Positions 13,601 to 25,400 of a DNA stretch of 64,000 bases are shown one piece after another; position 1 is the stretch's first letter, and each line of letters starts with the position of its first letter. The DNA is from Ciona savignyi. Lineage: Eukaryota; Chordata; Ascidiacea; Phlebobranchia; Cionidae. Where the stretch lies: positions 43,969 through 107,968 of the forward strand of contig CH000071.1 of assembly GCA_000149265.1 (NCBI GenBank), in the 5' to 3' direction. Under the pieces are notes generated by a model. It saw only the letters and a list, made by a program, of their open reading frames with translations, did no database searches and was not told where the DNA came from. The position numbers and the translations under genes were made by a program.

Positions 13601-15900
13601 CATGATTGTAGGACCAATATACTATGTAATGACGAACGTAACCCTGCTGCCGACAGACGTATTATCTACCACAATCGATTCCATTGGTACGCCTGGGTTA
13701 GAAAATTGTTCATCAAGTTCCTTGTCAAAGCACACGCGCGAAGGGTAGGAAGGGGATTTGCCGCATAACTTAAATGCGGAAAATAACTTTCCGTTCGGGG
13801 TCGATGCTGCCGTATGAGCTTATTCAGCTGTAGCGAAAATCGATTTTTTATAAATTTACATAAGCTTAAAATTGAATTAATTTAGGATATGGAACAGTTT
13901 ATGATTTATTGCATAAAGTCTTTGGCCACTATGTCGTTTTACTAAACTGGCACACTGCAATAAAAACAGCAATAAATCATCATTATGGCCAACGAAAGGA
14001 AATTATGTTGACCTGACATATCGATTAGTGGTCGATAGGGTAGCCTCGCAATTTGTTAGTCGGTGGCTATAAACGCTAAATTGAAATCGTCGAATCGATC
14101 ATGTTAGTACAGAGCAAAAAAAGAAATCTCCGACGTTGTTTGGATCATGTAGGCCCTCCCAGTAGGCTGCGGAAGTGGTAACAGGCGCTTCAACTAGTCT
14201 TGAACAGTTTGAGAAATGCTCAAGCGTTTGCCGTAATTGTCTCCGCATTTGTGAGAGACTGCTTTTTTCTTTCACCGACATAACTCCGTGTTCTCGTTTC
14301 TCCTAATTTAATCTCTATTTGAGCCAGAACTGTGATCAATTGCTGATTAGAAAGACGGATGCTTTCTCATAGACTTAGTTTGGTCAGCCAGTATTAAGCA
14401 TTTTAGTGGTTTTGGAGAGTTTGCGCAAATGAGTCGGTAGAAATTTGATTAGATTTCAGCCCGCAAATCATTCGCGCGGTTTTTCCATTAAGTTTAATTA
14501 GATTAGAACAGCCCGTCAATCAATTTGATACCAGCTTTATAGGTTATGTTCAGGTTGAAATTACATTTTTAGTATATTTGTTATTGAAAATAACGGCTTT
14601 TAGCATAAGAAGGTGATTAATAATGACGCTTTGAGCTGTTGAAAAAGGTCCAGGAAGGTTTAATAAATCGTCGCTTTAAAATATTGTTATGCACACCACC
14701 GTGCTCGAGGGAACAAAATGGACTGAAAAGTCGAATTAGGCTGTCTGGGATTACCGTCGAAAATTTCCAGTTCACTCAGGGCACATGGTACCGTTGTGAG
14801 ATGAGTTGATAAGTTATTTCAGTATACGCTAATCACGCACGTCTGATTGCACCACCTACACAGCCCAATGGCCGTACACGTTATTCGCCTCCTAATATAA
14901 GGTACGTAAATTCCAGATTTCGCAAAACCTGTACCGATGAGAATACATGGCATTTGTTTCCGAGAACACGCCATACACTTAGGAACGTCGTTGTTTGTTT
15001 CGTTCTAAGGCTATTTGTTTCTGACTAAGTTAGTGCAGCCATTGATAGTAGGAAATGTTCGAGTAGGTATCGTTAACCATAGTTTCGAGTTTCGGATAGC
15101 TGGCCAATAACAACGGAATGAGTAATTATAAGACTATTTATGACGTCATAAACGAATTTGAAACCATCGTTAGTCTGGACAAATAGTCGGCATTTTATAG
15201 TTTCCCGTTTCAAACCTTTACATTAAAAAAACGAAAACTTTATTCTAACACTAAGAAGCAAAACAATAAAATAATTGTACGCTGCCACTGCGCAACTGAC
15301 GCTGTGGGATTTCAAGATCCAAGTTTTAAGCCGACAAAAATTGCAGGATCTCTAGGGCTATGAAAATAAAACAAAGTATTTTATGGGACAGCGTTCCAGC
15401 GAACTTATTCAAGCCGTGCAGACGAGTACAATAATACTAATCTATCACCGGGCAGTATTGGGCTTAAAATAAATATGATGTTAATTCTGTAATCCATACA
15501 TGTTCGCGTGCAGACCGTACATGGTATGTTTTTTTGTTTGACAAGGTCTAATAATTAGCCTAAGCAAAGTCTAATGCGACTATTAGGCCAACTTAGATTC
15601 CTTTAACTTTTATTTACATCTACGGCAACGTAAATATGCCTAGGGCATCTTCAGTACTATAGTGTAGTAAGAAACAGCAAAAAAACACGATAACACGCCA
15701 GTCATTAAAAACACGAAATCTAAAAATTAGACAATATTATGCCAGGTAGTTTGATTAAACAGGCCTTTTAGAGCTTCATAATTGTTGTGGCGAACTGTAT
15801 GCATGTGGTTACTGCATGCAACATGTGTGTTCGACCCTAAACCGTATCTAATACTCCCGTATGTTATGTCCACACAGGTCGTATAAGTTGATATTTAATA
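10693..15900. other. Intergenic region without a recognisable gene
   Basis: No open frame here has a recognisable domain or consistent splice sites. The stretch is AT-rich, especially 11600-11900. At 11225-11345 is a degraded SINE fragment (gctagctagtcagttg, gacattgcctgcg). A perfect 34-bp palindrome lies at 13532-13565. Regulatory DNA for the divergent SLX4 (-) and CD20-like (+) genes must lie partly here, but I cannot point to specific sites. Confidence 0.6.
13532..13565. repeat. Perfect 34-bp palindrome
   Basis: The arms atatagtatctattgta and tacaatagatactatat are exact reverse complements with no spacer, centred between 13548 and 13549. It could extrude as a cruciform or be a micro-inverted duplication. 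No gene or transposon end is attached to it. Confidence 0.9.
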
Positions 15901-18900
15901 ATGCAAAAGGCAGATACCTCGCCCAGCAACAGCAACGAGAGTAGAGATACTTTAACCAGTGACATGGACAGGGCAGAAGAGGCGGAATTTTTGAAATCGG
16001 AACAATCGGACGACGACGATGCATGCACAACGTCCGAACCGACTACTTTTACCAAAAGAATGAAACGCATTGGAGTAAGTTGATATAGATATAGATATAT
16101 ATGCGAAGTATACCATTTAAAAGTGTAATAATTTTTCGACGTGGTGTAAACATGTTAATATATATATTTATGTTGTTACGAATCATCCAATAACAAAACT
16201 CATCACAAATTATATATTACGATAATTGTGATATTTTCAAAATATCGGGAAAATTTTCGTTTATAAAAGGAGTAGTGGGCATGTCGAATGTTCTTGTACT
16301 GAACGAAAATCATTATCCAAGCTAAAGTGCCAAAACAGTTGTGCAAACATGCTCGTTCAGACGCACCATTCCTTTATCCTCCCCTACTTCAAATTCTCTG
16401 GCTGAGAAATCTCTATGAAATCTATAAGGAAGAAAAGAGTGGGGTGTATTTGCACAATTAGAGTTAAGGGGGAGTAGGATTAACGTTAGGGCTTGGGTTG
16501 GAGTTTATAGTGTTATGGCTGGTGCTGTCGTGATAAGGGCATGATTTGAGTTATAGTTTAACACGTTCTGGTATGCAGTTTCCTTTTCAATAGGATGATT
16601 TATACACCAGAAAAACGTGTTATCTTGCAGCGGTCAAAACATTTTTGTCGTGTAAAGAGCGTAATTTCGTTTTGCTTTATCGTCTGATTCACACCGACAA
16701 AACATGCTAAAATTTTCCTTACGCGTTCTGTTTAATGACATTCGTTCCAAATATAACATGGTAATGATGTCTTTCATACATTGCAAATAAAAGTTTAACC
16801 ATACTTGATTTGCATTAAAAATACTTTGTACTGATTTAAGACAATTGTCTGTAATTAGCTTTTAAGTAGCCTTTGAGTTTCGTAAAACTTAATCCGTGTC
16901 TATAGTATCAGCTTTGGAATAAACGATCAACAAAAAAGTGATTAAAGAATAAAGTTAAGCTTAAATAGAATTGATATTGTGGTCACTATTTTGTCAATAA
17001 AGTGCTACTTAAAATAGTAGTGCTTTGAGGTTTCCGCCAATCTGTACCTTTCACGTAGCATGAATAATTCAAACCCCTACATTCCATTTGTATGCTTTGT
17101 TTACTGCATTTTACAGCAGTTAAAGGCTTAAATATAATAAAACCAAATTGCAATTAATTATTTATTTCTCCAGTTCGGACCTTGGTTAAAAGAAGATCAA
17201 AACAAAATTGTCATCCTCATGAAGAGGACCTGGCAATTTTTGTTATCTATTATTTAAATATAACTTGCATATATATAAAAAGGACACTTTTCAGTAAACA
17301 ATAGAAAAAAACAACAGTTCTCGCTCTAATAATTTCTGTTTACAGATTTCTCAAATGTTAATCGCAATTACATGTGTCGCCATTTCGATCCCGCTCATAA
17401 TCGAAGTTGATAAGCGGTCTGCGGGTAGTGGGATATGGTGCTCCATATTTGTAAGTGGCAAATTATAGTCTATACTTAAGTTGTTTATCTATAGTATTTT
17501 CATTTACTTAAAAAACTTTATTCAAAAGTATAATTATATAAAAGGGTACTATGACACATTTTTGTGTGAGTTAATAGGTAGCATAGTAAAAAAAAACACA
17601 CATAGAATCCTAGTAAAAAAATCGAAGGTTTAAATAGGACACTACTCAAATTTAGTGTAATAATATCAATCGTACAACTCATCAAAATATAAAGTAAAGA
17701 ATATAAAAAGGGCCATATTGAGACATATGATTTATCTTATAACAGCCCCTGCGTTTTTTCGACAAACAGATAATATTTGAATTTTTGCAGTTTGCCACGA
17801 TGGGAGGTCTTAACTTCACGTTTGCGGACAAGCTCAAGTCGTTCAAGGTAGTGTCTTAGTATGTAAATGAGCATATGTCCTTATGACGTGTGTGTATGTC
17901 ATAAAGTCTAACGGGTTTTGTAATGTAATCGATATATTCGACATGCCGACGTTTATTTTCAAGGCTATCAGTATGGTACGAGTTTTACATACAATACTAA
18001 ATTATAAGTGGTGTATTTTCCCTTAATTAAAAATGGGTCAGTAAAAAAGGAATTTAATGTGGTATGTTTTTGTGCATTTTTATTATTATCATCATATACT
18101 ATTACAGGCCAGAGTACGCTTTATACGTCCTGTAGCCGAAAACGTTAAACCAGGATTTCTCCATTTTTAGGCAATGTTAACTTTTTCGGCAACCAGTTTA
18201 TACTTCGGCGTTCTTATGCTTTGTGTCGAGCTGATAGAATTTTCGATTCCTGCTACTGCGACAACGAAAACCAATACTGTAAGTTGACAGAAATGTTTAT
18301 TTTATAATTATTACATGATTTTATAAGAATACTTAATTTAACATTAATTTTAAAGAAACAAAACACATTTTAAAATTTGAACGAATAACTAAATTAGAAA
18401 GAATTTTTCCTCGGCAGTGTGTTATAATGTTATTGTCTTTTTGAAGGCAGCCATCAGGCCTATACAATGTTAAATAGTTTGAGGGCACTTGAAATTACAT
18501 TTTGATTGACATGGCTCACACCGGTGACCCCAACCACTCAGTATGTTCTTTGTGTAGGCTAAGTCTATTGTATTGTCCAGTAAGCATGTAGCGCTTCTCC
18601 TAATTACACTGCGATAAGTCCCATTGTAAGCAGCTGAATTTCGGCTTACAGAGCCTGTTTAAGATTACGTTATCCCTCCCTTTCCAGTAAAAATATTGAC
18701 TCAAGGTATGGAGGGTCTCGCTATTCCATTGTGACGCGCATTACGCTTGCAGCAATCAACATACCTATCTGCAAACGTTCTCAGCGACCAATTAAATTTT
18801 GAACTCCGCTTGCGTTTTTTTGCCCAAAGCGAAAATGTTAAAACAACAACAATTGTAATATCGAAGCCTCCGAGGCAGTATAGCACTGCTGGAAAACTTA

Positions 18901-20469
18901 ATCAGAATGTGTTAAGTGGGGCGACATGTTCTCCTCTTTCCTCGGTTACTTAGTATGAGCACTCGGAACCCGCAAATGCATTGCCGCCCTTATTAACGTG
19001 AAGATCTACGTAAACCCACAGGTCTTCNNNNNNNNNNNNNNNNNNNNNNNNNNNNNNNNNNNNNNNNNNNNNNNNNNNNNNNNNNNNNNNNNNNNNNNNN
19101 NNNNNNNNNNNNNNNNNNNNNNNNNNNCCTCTCACATGGGCTCGCTGATTAGATTGCTTGTATGTTTGCGCAACATTTTAGCGTGATGTCTACCTGGTCC
19201 ATCAGTAAACAGCTTGAGGCGCCTGGTTGTCCTTCTCTTTGAACTGATGACCGCACCAGCGCAATAAACGCACTTTTTGACCTCATAAAGAACTGCAATA
19301 CGTCATAAGTTAATGTGTCCTCAGTTGAACTTTTCCAGATGTTTTTAAACCGGAAACTACTCCCCCTTGGGTGGTTAATTTGCGTTGTTAGGTTTGTAAC
19401 TGATTTTATAGACTGAAAAGGCTTGACTGATGTTATAGACCGACATATAATCTTTGACCAGCTCCGGATTTTATATGAATTAAAATTTAATTCATTTCAT
19501 TAAACAAACAGATGTTAAGGCAACGTGAAGCTGCGCAGTTTCAAATTCAAGCAATTTACATTTAAGACTGTACAAAAACCCACTGGTATTTATTTAATCT
19601 GTCTAATGCGTAATTGAGGTTTTGTGGCATGAGAACTTAACGCCTAGGGCGTCACACGATTTATAATTAAAACGACACTTCGTAAAGCTCATAATACGAA
19701 ACCGCCTTGTATGACGTATGGCCTGTTTTCAAAAAGGTCACTTGTCCCGACTTGACACATTGGCATTTATTTCAATGCTGATCATAACATGGGAATATAT
19801 AAATATGATTTATCGAACACCATGCTGTCAACCTAGTTATGCTTTTGGGTCGACACAACGATTCTCAACGATTTCATGTGATTGGAGCAGCCTAACCATA
19901 TAAACCATGTAATCAATGTACGTCCATATATATCCAGAATGTATTGTAAGTTTTTAACAAAAAACATTTGCCCTTTTGCAGACTGCTTTGGTGTTGCACG
20001 TTGTCTTATGTTCTCTTGCATTGAGTGAGATCTTGCTAACCATCTTGGCGATAATTATTTGCTACAAGGAAAACAAAGTTAAATGTAGAAAGGTAGGATG
20101 TGTTCGGTGTCTGGTCAAATCATATTTTTCAAAACAGCATTTTTGCTATATTTGAATTGTTTTCCAATTCTTGTACAGCTTTTCTTTTGGTTTAATGGGC
20201 GTATCCACGCTTTAAGATAGTAAATATTTATGCAAACACAGAAGATTAGATGTAATCACATTAAGATTTGGTTCTGGTATAATACAGATTTTCTTTTACT
20301 GACAGTGTATTCCATAATGGCTGTAAAAAGTATATACGCGTAAAAAATACTAAAGCCCGAACAGGTAACCAAATTAAATATTTTTATTCAGAATTTAACC
20401 AAGAGTTTTGTCAAACCGAAGTACGAAGTGGACCGGAGATCTTCAGACTTTCTTTTTTCGGGCTTTTAA
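15901..20469 (+). CDS. CD20/MS4A-like four-span membrane protein
   Basis: Six exons: 15901-16074, 17346-17450, 17791-17847, 18171-18278, 19982-20092, 20392-20469, all joined in phase 0, giving 210 residues. The N-terminus (1-58) is Ser/Asp/Glu-rich and cytoplasmic-like, ending in a basic stretch (KRMKRIG). Four hydrophobic spans follow: MLIAITCVAISIPLII; GIWCSIFFATMGGLNF; MLTFSATSLYFGVLML; and ALVLHVVLCSLALSEILLTI. The second span (G-x-W-x-S-I-F-F...G-G-L) followed by a short polar loop and an A/S-rich third span resembles the MS4A/CD20 family, whose members act in surface complexes and ion-channel-like signalling. The ~35-residue C-terminal tail has basic and Ser residues. Family call is by pattern only; another tetraspan family remains possible. 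AATAAA lies at 20692. Confidence 0.65.
19028..19127. other. Assembly gap (100 N)
   Basis: Exactly 100 ambiguous bases, the usual placeholder for a gap of unknown size. It falls in the fourth intron of the CD20-like gene, so an extra exon hidden here cannot be excluded, although the flanking exons join in phase without one. Confidence 0.99.
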
Positions 20470-21365
20470 CGCGGTTGCGTGATAACTCAAATAACTCAAA
20501 GCACTACATGTACAAGCGCATAACATTATGCTACAAATGCTGCTTCAGTCCGGTTTTGGTCAAAGTTCACTGATATTTTTCTTTTTGTACAAAGATGTTC
20601 ATAAATGTCACACACGACATATCCATGCGATTTTTTCATGAACTTGCTTTTTATATACGTGCTGCTTTTTAGGTTCACTGGCAACCGTGCCAATAAATTA
20701 TCGTAAAATAATCGTTCGGTTACCCGTGTTATATCTTGTTGTTTTTTAAAGGAGTCTATGTTTCAGATTTCTCAATAATAACGTTGTAAAATCAAGTTTT
20801 CTGTTTAATGCCAGTGGCTTCTGGTTGTGGTTTCGGTAAATAAGGTTTTGAAATTAAAACCTGACCATTTCTTAGGAGCTACTTTACATTAACGGTAAGA
20901 CCATAGTTTTATTATTATAGGTTCAGAGTATATTATATATACGTAGTTTCAAAATCGGTCTGTTGGTTGACAGATTAACAAGAAAAATACCGACGAAGTA
21001 TAGGTCAGACCACATGTTGCATACCTAAACAACCGTAATGTGTCAATTCACACATGGCTGGATGTATTTGACAGTTGGTCTTATAGTGGGAGGAAAACCC
21101 GTTGGTGAAGCGCTGGTTCACCGTAATTATCGGATACCTTGTAGCTGTTCAGTTTCAGCAGCTATTACTTGCCTCACCGCAAAACTTTGCTTTACCCACC
21201 AGACTTCTACAGTTTTCAACTCTTGTTTTTATAACATCAATCCGTTCTTGTGCAAAAATGAAACAATAAGCAACTTAAAACCCAATTTGTTTGGGTCCAT
21301 TCAATTTAAGTCGACTGCGGTTATGCATTCGCTCTTTTTATATTGCATTTCGTCAGCCGCAGAGT

Positions 21366-21550
21366 CAGTTGAGTTAGTGCGTCGTTTGTTTCCCTAGGCA
21401 AGGCACTGGGCGCACATTGCCTAAACCCAATGAATTAGTTAGTTCCACTAAATTGCAGGCACGTCTCAATCATGCACAACACACTATAATAGCTTCATTA
21501 ACTCGAAGGCGGGCGCGGGATAATCTGACGATTGCCGGAATAATCTGACG
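21366..21550 (+). repeat. tRNA-derived SINE copy, partial
   Basis: Matches the window's SINE family: 'gttagtgcgtcg', 'ggcaaggcactgggcgcacattgcctaaaccca', 'acacactataatagcttcattaac', 'gggcgcgggataatctgacgattgcc'. The 5' tRNA-like head is truncated, and a short internal duplication (aataatctgacgat) marks the 3' end. Confidence 0.65.
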
Positions 21551-21709
21551 ATAGCGGAAATAAACATGAATTTTCTTTCCTCTCCTGTGACGAGTGGTAC
21601 CCTTTAATCATTGTTTTTAAATAGTGTTTTGCTGAGTAACAATGGTGGTTATTCCCCAATGTTTATTTGGTTGAAAGCAGCATGTGCTAGGATGCGCGCC
21701 GGTGTTCTC

Positions 21710-21990
21710 ATTTAGCTCTAAAGTTTTGTAATAGTGGATCAGTGCTTTGTGAAATAAAGGTGTTGATTGTGCATCTGCTAGCTGTTTTGTTGGAAAAAAG
21801 TTGCCCATGTACGAAGGGGTTTGGGCTAAAAAAAAATTTTCCAGGGTTTTGAGTTTAAGTTGCAGATGTAAGATTCAGTTTTAAATTGTGAAAAAAAAGA
21901 TTTCCTATGTCAGGATTTTGAGTGACAGGCGTTTTTGTGAGGTCAGTTTGCATTGGAGAGATAGGGAGAATAATTAGTTGAACGACTTGA
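21710..21990 (+). repeat. Copy of an unnamed ~300-bp interspersed repeat family
   Basis: Shares ordered blocks with 41265-41560 (+), 48640-48920 (-) and, in part, 43905-44065 (-): 'agttttgtaatagtgga', 'gtgcatctgctagctgtttt', 'ttgcccatgtacgaagg', 'ttttaaattgtgaaaaa', 'gtgaggtcagtttgcattgg', 'aataattagttgaacg'. No transposase or RNA polymerase III head was recognised. Confidence 0.65.
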
Positions 21991-22426
21991 CTATCTCGTA
22001 TTTCTAGACTACTTAAATTACTATTCTACCTAATAATGCCTGTTTGTTGGCATAACAGTGAAGCAATAAGCTAAAATCACGTAAACGAAATATTTTATTT
22101 TACAAAAAATTGAAATGAATTAATTTGTACACATCTTTCATAGTCCCTGTACAGAGACCTAAACAATTGGAATAACAAACGCGTTACCGATAAAGACAAC
22201 GACTAAGTACTTGCAGTCGCACATGCCACAGTGGTTAAGAAGAGCAAAGTGGCGCCAGGAAAGTTGTAAAACAATTAGGCCCTAGTGTACTGTTGCAGCA
22301 CGCACGTGTTGAAAGATGAAGCTGAATTAACGGGCGTTTGAAATAGACTCTATAAAGTTGCTACATAGTTTGCAACCTTTTGTTCAGTAGAAACTGTCAT
22401 ATCATAAAACTTTGATATTGTTTTCG

Positions 22427-25400
22427 TTAGACGATGCTTCTGCTGCGGTTGTTACTAGTCATGCTGCGACGATTTAAATCTTCCTGTAAGTAGTAATCAC
22501 TGGGCGGGGATTCATATTCTTCATCCCTTTTATGGCTGCTTGACCGTTTCCGTCGTCTGCTTGACTGCTTGTTTATTTCGGGATTGCTCTTTGTGCCTTT
22601 GCCCTTTCGGCGTAATGGCTTTGGTCGGTAGGGGACGGTAGAGCGCTCGTAATCATCATTCCAGTCTTCGCCTTTGACGAGATCGCCATTCTCGCTGGCA
22701 GTAGAGAGCTCCCTTGACCTCGAGCGACGTGTTGAGTGCCGATGTGCTTTGTCGTCACTTGAGCTGTAACGACGCGCGCGCGAGTCATCGCTGACGTCAC
22801 TACGACGTCGACGGGGGGTTTCCCTCCCGTCTCTGCTTCGTCGGCGGTGTCGCCGCTTCGAGTCGTAAACCGATAATCTATCGTCAGTGTGTGATGTAGA
22901 GCTACGACTCGAACGACCTGGAAAGAAAAAAATCAATTAAAACAAATCCAAACAGCCAAACAACGGAAACGGATTGGAAATGACATACGTTTGTCATAAC
23001 GTCGGTGGTCACCGTCCGCTCGGTCATAGTACTGGTTACGTTCTTTCATGTCTAGTACCTCATCGCCTGTAAAATAACTGATATGTTACGCAGTGCAAAT
23101 ATTACAGATCAAACAATATGGGCCCATAAAGTCATGTTACGATTCCACGCTACAAGAGAAGAGGAAAAACGAACAAGGTAAAGTGAAGTGCATACAAAGA
23201 CTCGGCACGCCTATACGTGACACTGTACGTAAACATTGATTGTGTACTGCGGTATATGGTCGCAGGTATAGCTAAGGTTATTCGAAGTACAATGTACAGT
23301 TGTTTTGATAGTTCTGCTTTCACCAAATTTATCATTCCCCTAGTCTATTTCAGTGCCTTATGTAATGCACGGATTGTACTTAGTATAGTCTGAGAAAAAT
23401 AAAAAGCTGAATTACCACTTTTTTATATTAATTAAAAAATGAAATCCAACCTTTTATACTGACTTTATGTTTCTTTGCTCAAACCAGTGTGTGCCACAGT
23501 GTAACAAAGTGTAGATTAGTTTAGTTTGATTTTTTTCACTGTTTTAAAACTTCATAATTAAAACAACACAAACTTAAAATATATAAAAAGTAGGCAGGGG
23601 AAGAGCAAAACGACAGTCGTTATGGCACGTTATAAAAAAAAAACGCTTAAGAAAAGTTAGGGAGCCGGCAGTAAAACTCAAAGATATGTCGGTATACTTT
23701 AAACGTTGAATTTATCTGTGCATTACCTGGTTGAGCATCATAGGGCGAGAAATTAACATCAGCTGGCATGTGATCACGGTCCACCAATAGGACGTTTTGA
23801 TCGTAGTTGGGGTTCTGTAAGCTAGGATTGAAGCCCCCATCTTCGTAGATAGGAGGGTGGAGGGCGTTGCGGCTTTTCCTGAACCCCGGGGGTCCGTTGG
23901 GGTTTTCCCATCGACGAATTTTTAGATACACGAAATTTGAAGCATGGCGCAACGAGAAGAATATCTGAAAAATGGGATTTAACTAATTAAAAAATAAAGT
24001 ATTTTTTATTCGCACGAAACATATCGTAGGTATAGTGACTACACATATATATTTGTCAATTGTCAGTCAAAGTACCGCGTGCCAATTGTCGGGTGTATGT
24101 TGTACACTATGGACACGTTGCTCATGCTTTTGTTCGAATCATTTAATCCATTTTAATAAAGCCATATCCACCAAAAGCCATGTCCAAGGACACAACTGAC
24201 TATTTGAGATCGATCTTAAAGCTTTGGACTTACGGTCCGATACTCAATTTGGCCAGTCGACCTATTAACATACAAGCAATACGTACCATGCTGATCATAG
24301 TTATTGCCGCTCCGGCGAATGACACCAGGTATAGAGTAAACACTGGGTAGTACTGCAAAAAGTAATTAAAGCTTAGTTTTTCGTATTTTAATGTTTATGC
24401 GATGTGATTCCGATTAGGATAATTATAATTTTCATGTTTATTTAGTAGGGTCTTGCAGTGTGTTAAATACAAATATGCTAATGTTACAGCTTTTGTTTAA
24501 CGCTAAATTTACTAAGTTCATGCTGCAATTTTGTATAAGTGCTTTGCTAAAGTACATAACTGACGAGATGGCGAACAGTTTGACTGTGAATAATCTACGT
24601 GGCCGTGTAACATTAGATACAAAATCTGTAAGGGCAAGACACCACGAAAGTTTAAAAACAATATTCAAAATCGGATAACATGGATCGCTAGTAAAGCTAC
24701 ATTTGCGCCAATCAATCTCTTACATTATCACAGAATCCCAATAGGTTTCCGTCTGGATAAAGCTGATCGTTGCTCGGGCCGCATATCAGACCGTAACCGT
24801 TGTCTTGCGTTTCCTTGAAGAACACAAGACCTGTGGTTGGAAGATATAATTAGTTTTTACATTAAAGATTAGGATTACCCCAACAGCATATGTCGAAATC
24901 TATTTGATTTTTATGCGTGTTTGTGTGTAAGTGCGCATGGGTGATAGGTAGTAACTGGATGCTCAATTAAATGTACAAGCCGATTTACCTTTTTCCCAAT
25001 AAAGTTGGCATTAAACCTGTTATTTTAAGCTTCTGTATATCAGTCACAGTGTTAGGTAATGATTGAACCTTAAGGGGAGAAACCAAGACCGTACCGTCGA
25101 AACTGTGGGTTTATTAAAACCATTACACATGGTTTGCAATTGACTGTGTGTGTAAGCCTTCAACAGTACGCTCAACCTCAAAATATAAATTGTCGTATGG
25201 CAAAATGGTCAGCGCGTCTGATTCCCATAAAGCATACTATTTTAACAGGTATGTCGGCGAGCCTATCATAGGTTTGGAATCTGCCCGTTTGATTTGCCAC
25301 CGTAAAACATTTACAAGTTTATTTTTCGGCAAAAGCCGCATTTCTGGGAGAAGCCGTATGCAATGGTATATCATGTTCGAATGGTTCAAATAAAATTTGC

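Larger units (their letters stand above)
20470..22426. other. Intergenic region between convergent genes, repeat-rich
   Basis: Holds the 3' UTRs of the CD20-like gene (+) and the M6-like gene (-; AATAAA on the minus strand at 22095-22100), a SINE copy at about 21366-21550, and a copy of the ~300-bp repeat family at about 21710-21990. No further coding exon seen. Confidence 0.6.

Noticed and set aside
22573..22800. 75-codon minus-strand frame overlapping the M6-like last exon
   Set aside because: Alternative frame of the RS-rich coding exon; it is open only because of the CG/AG-rich composition.
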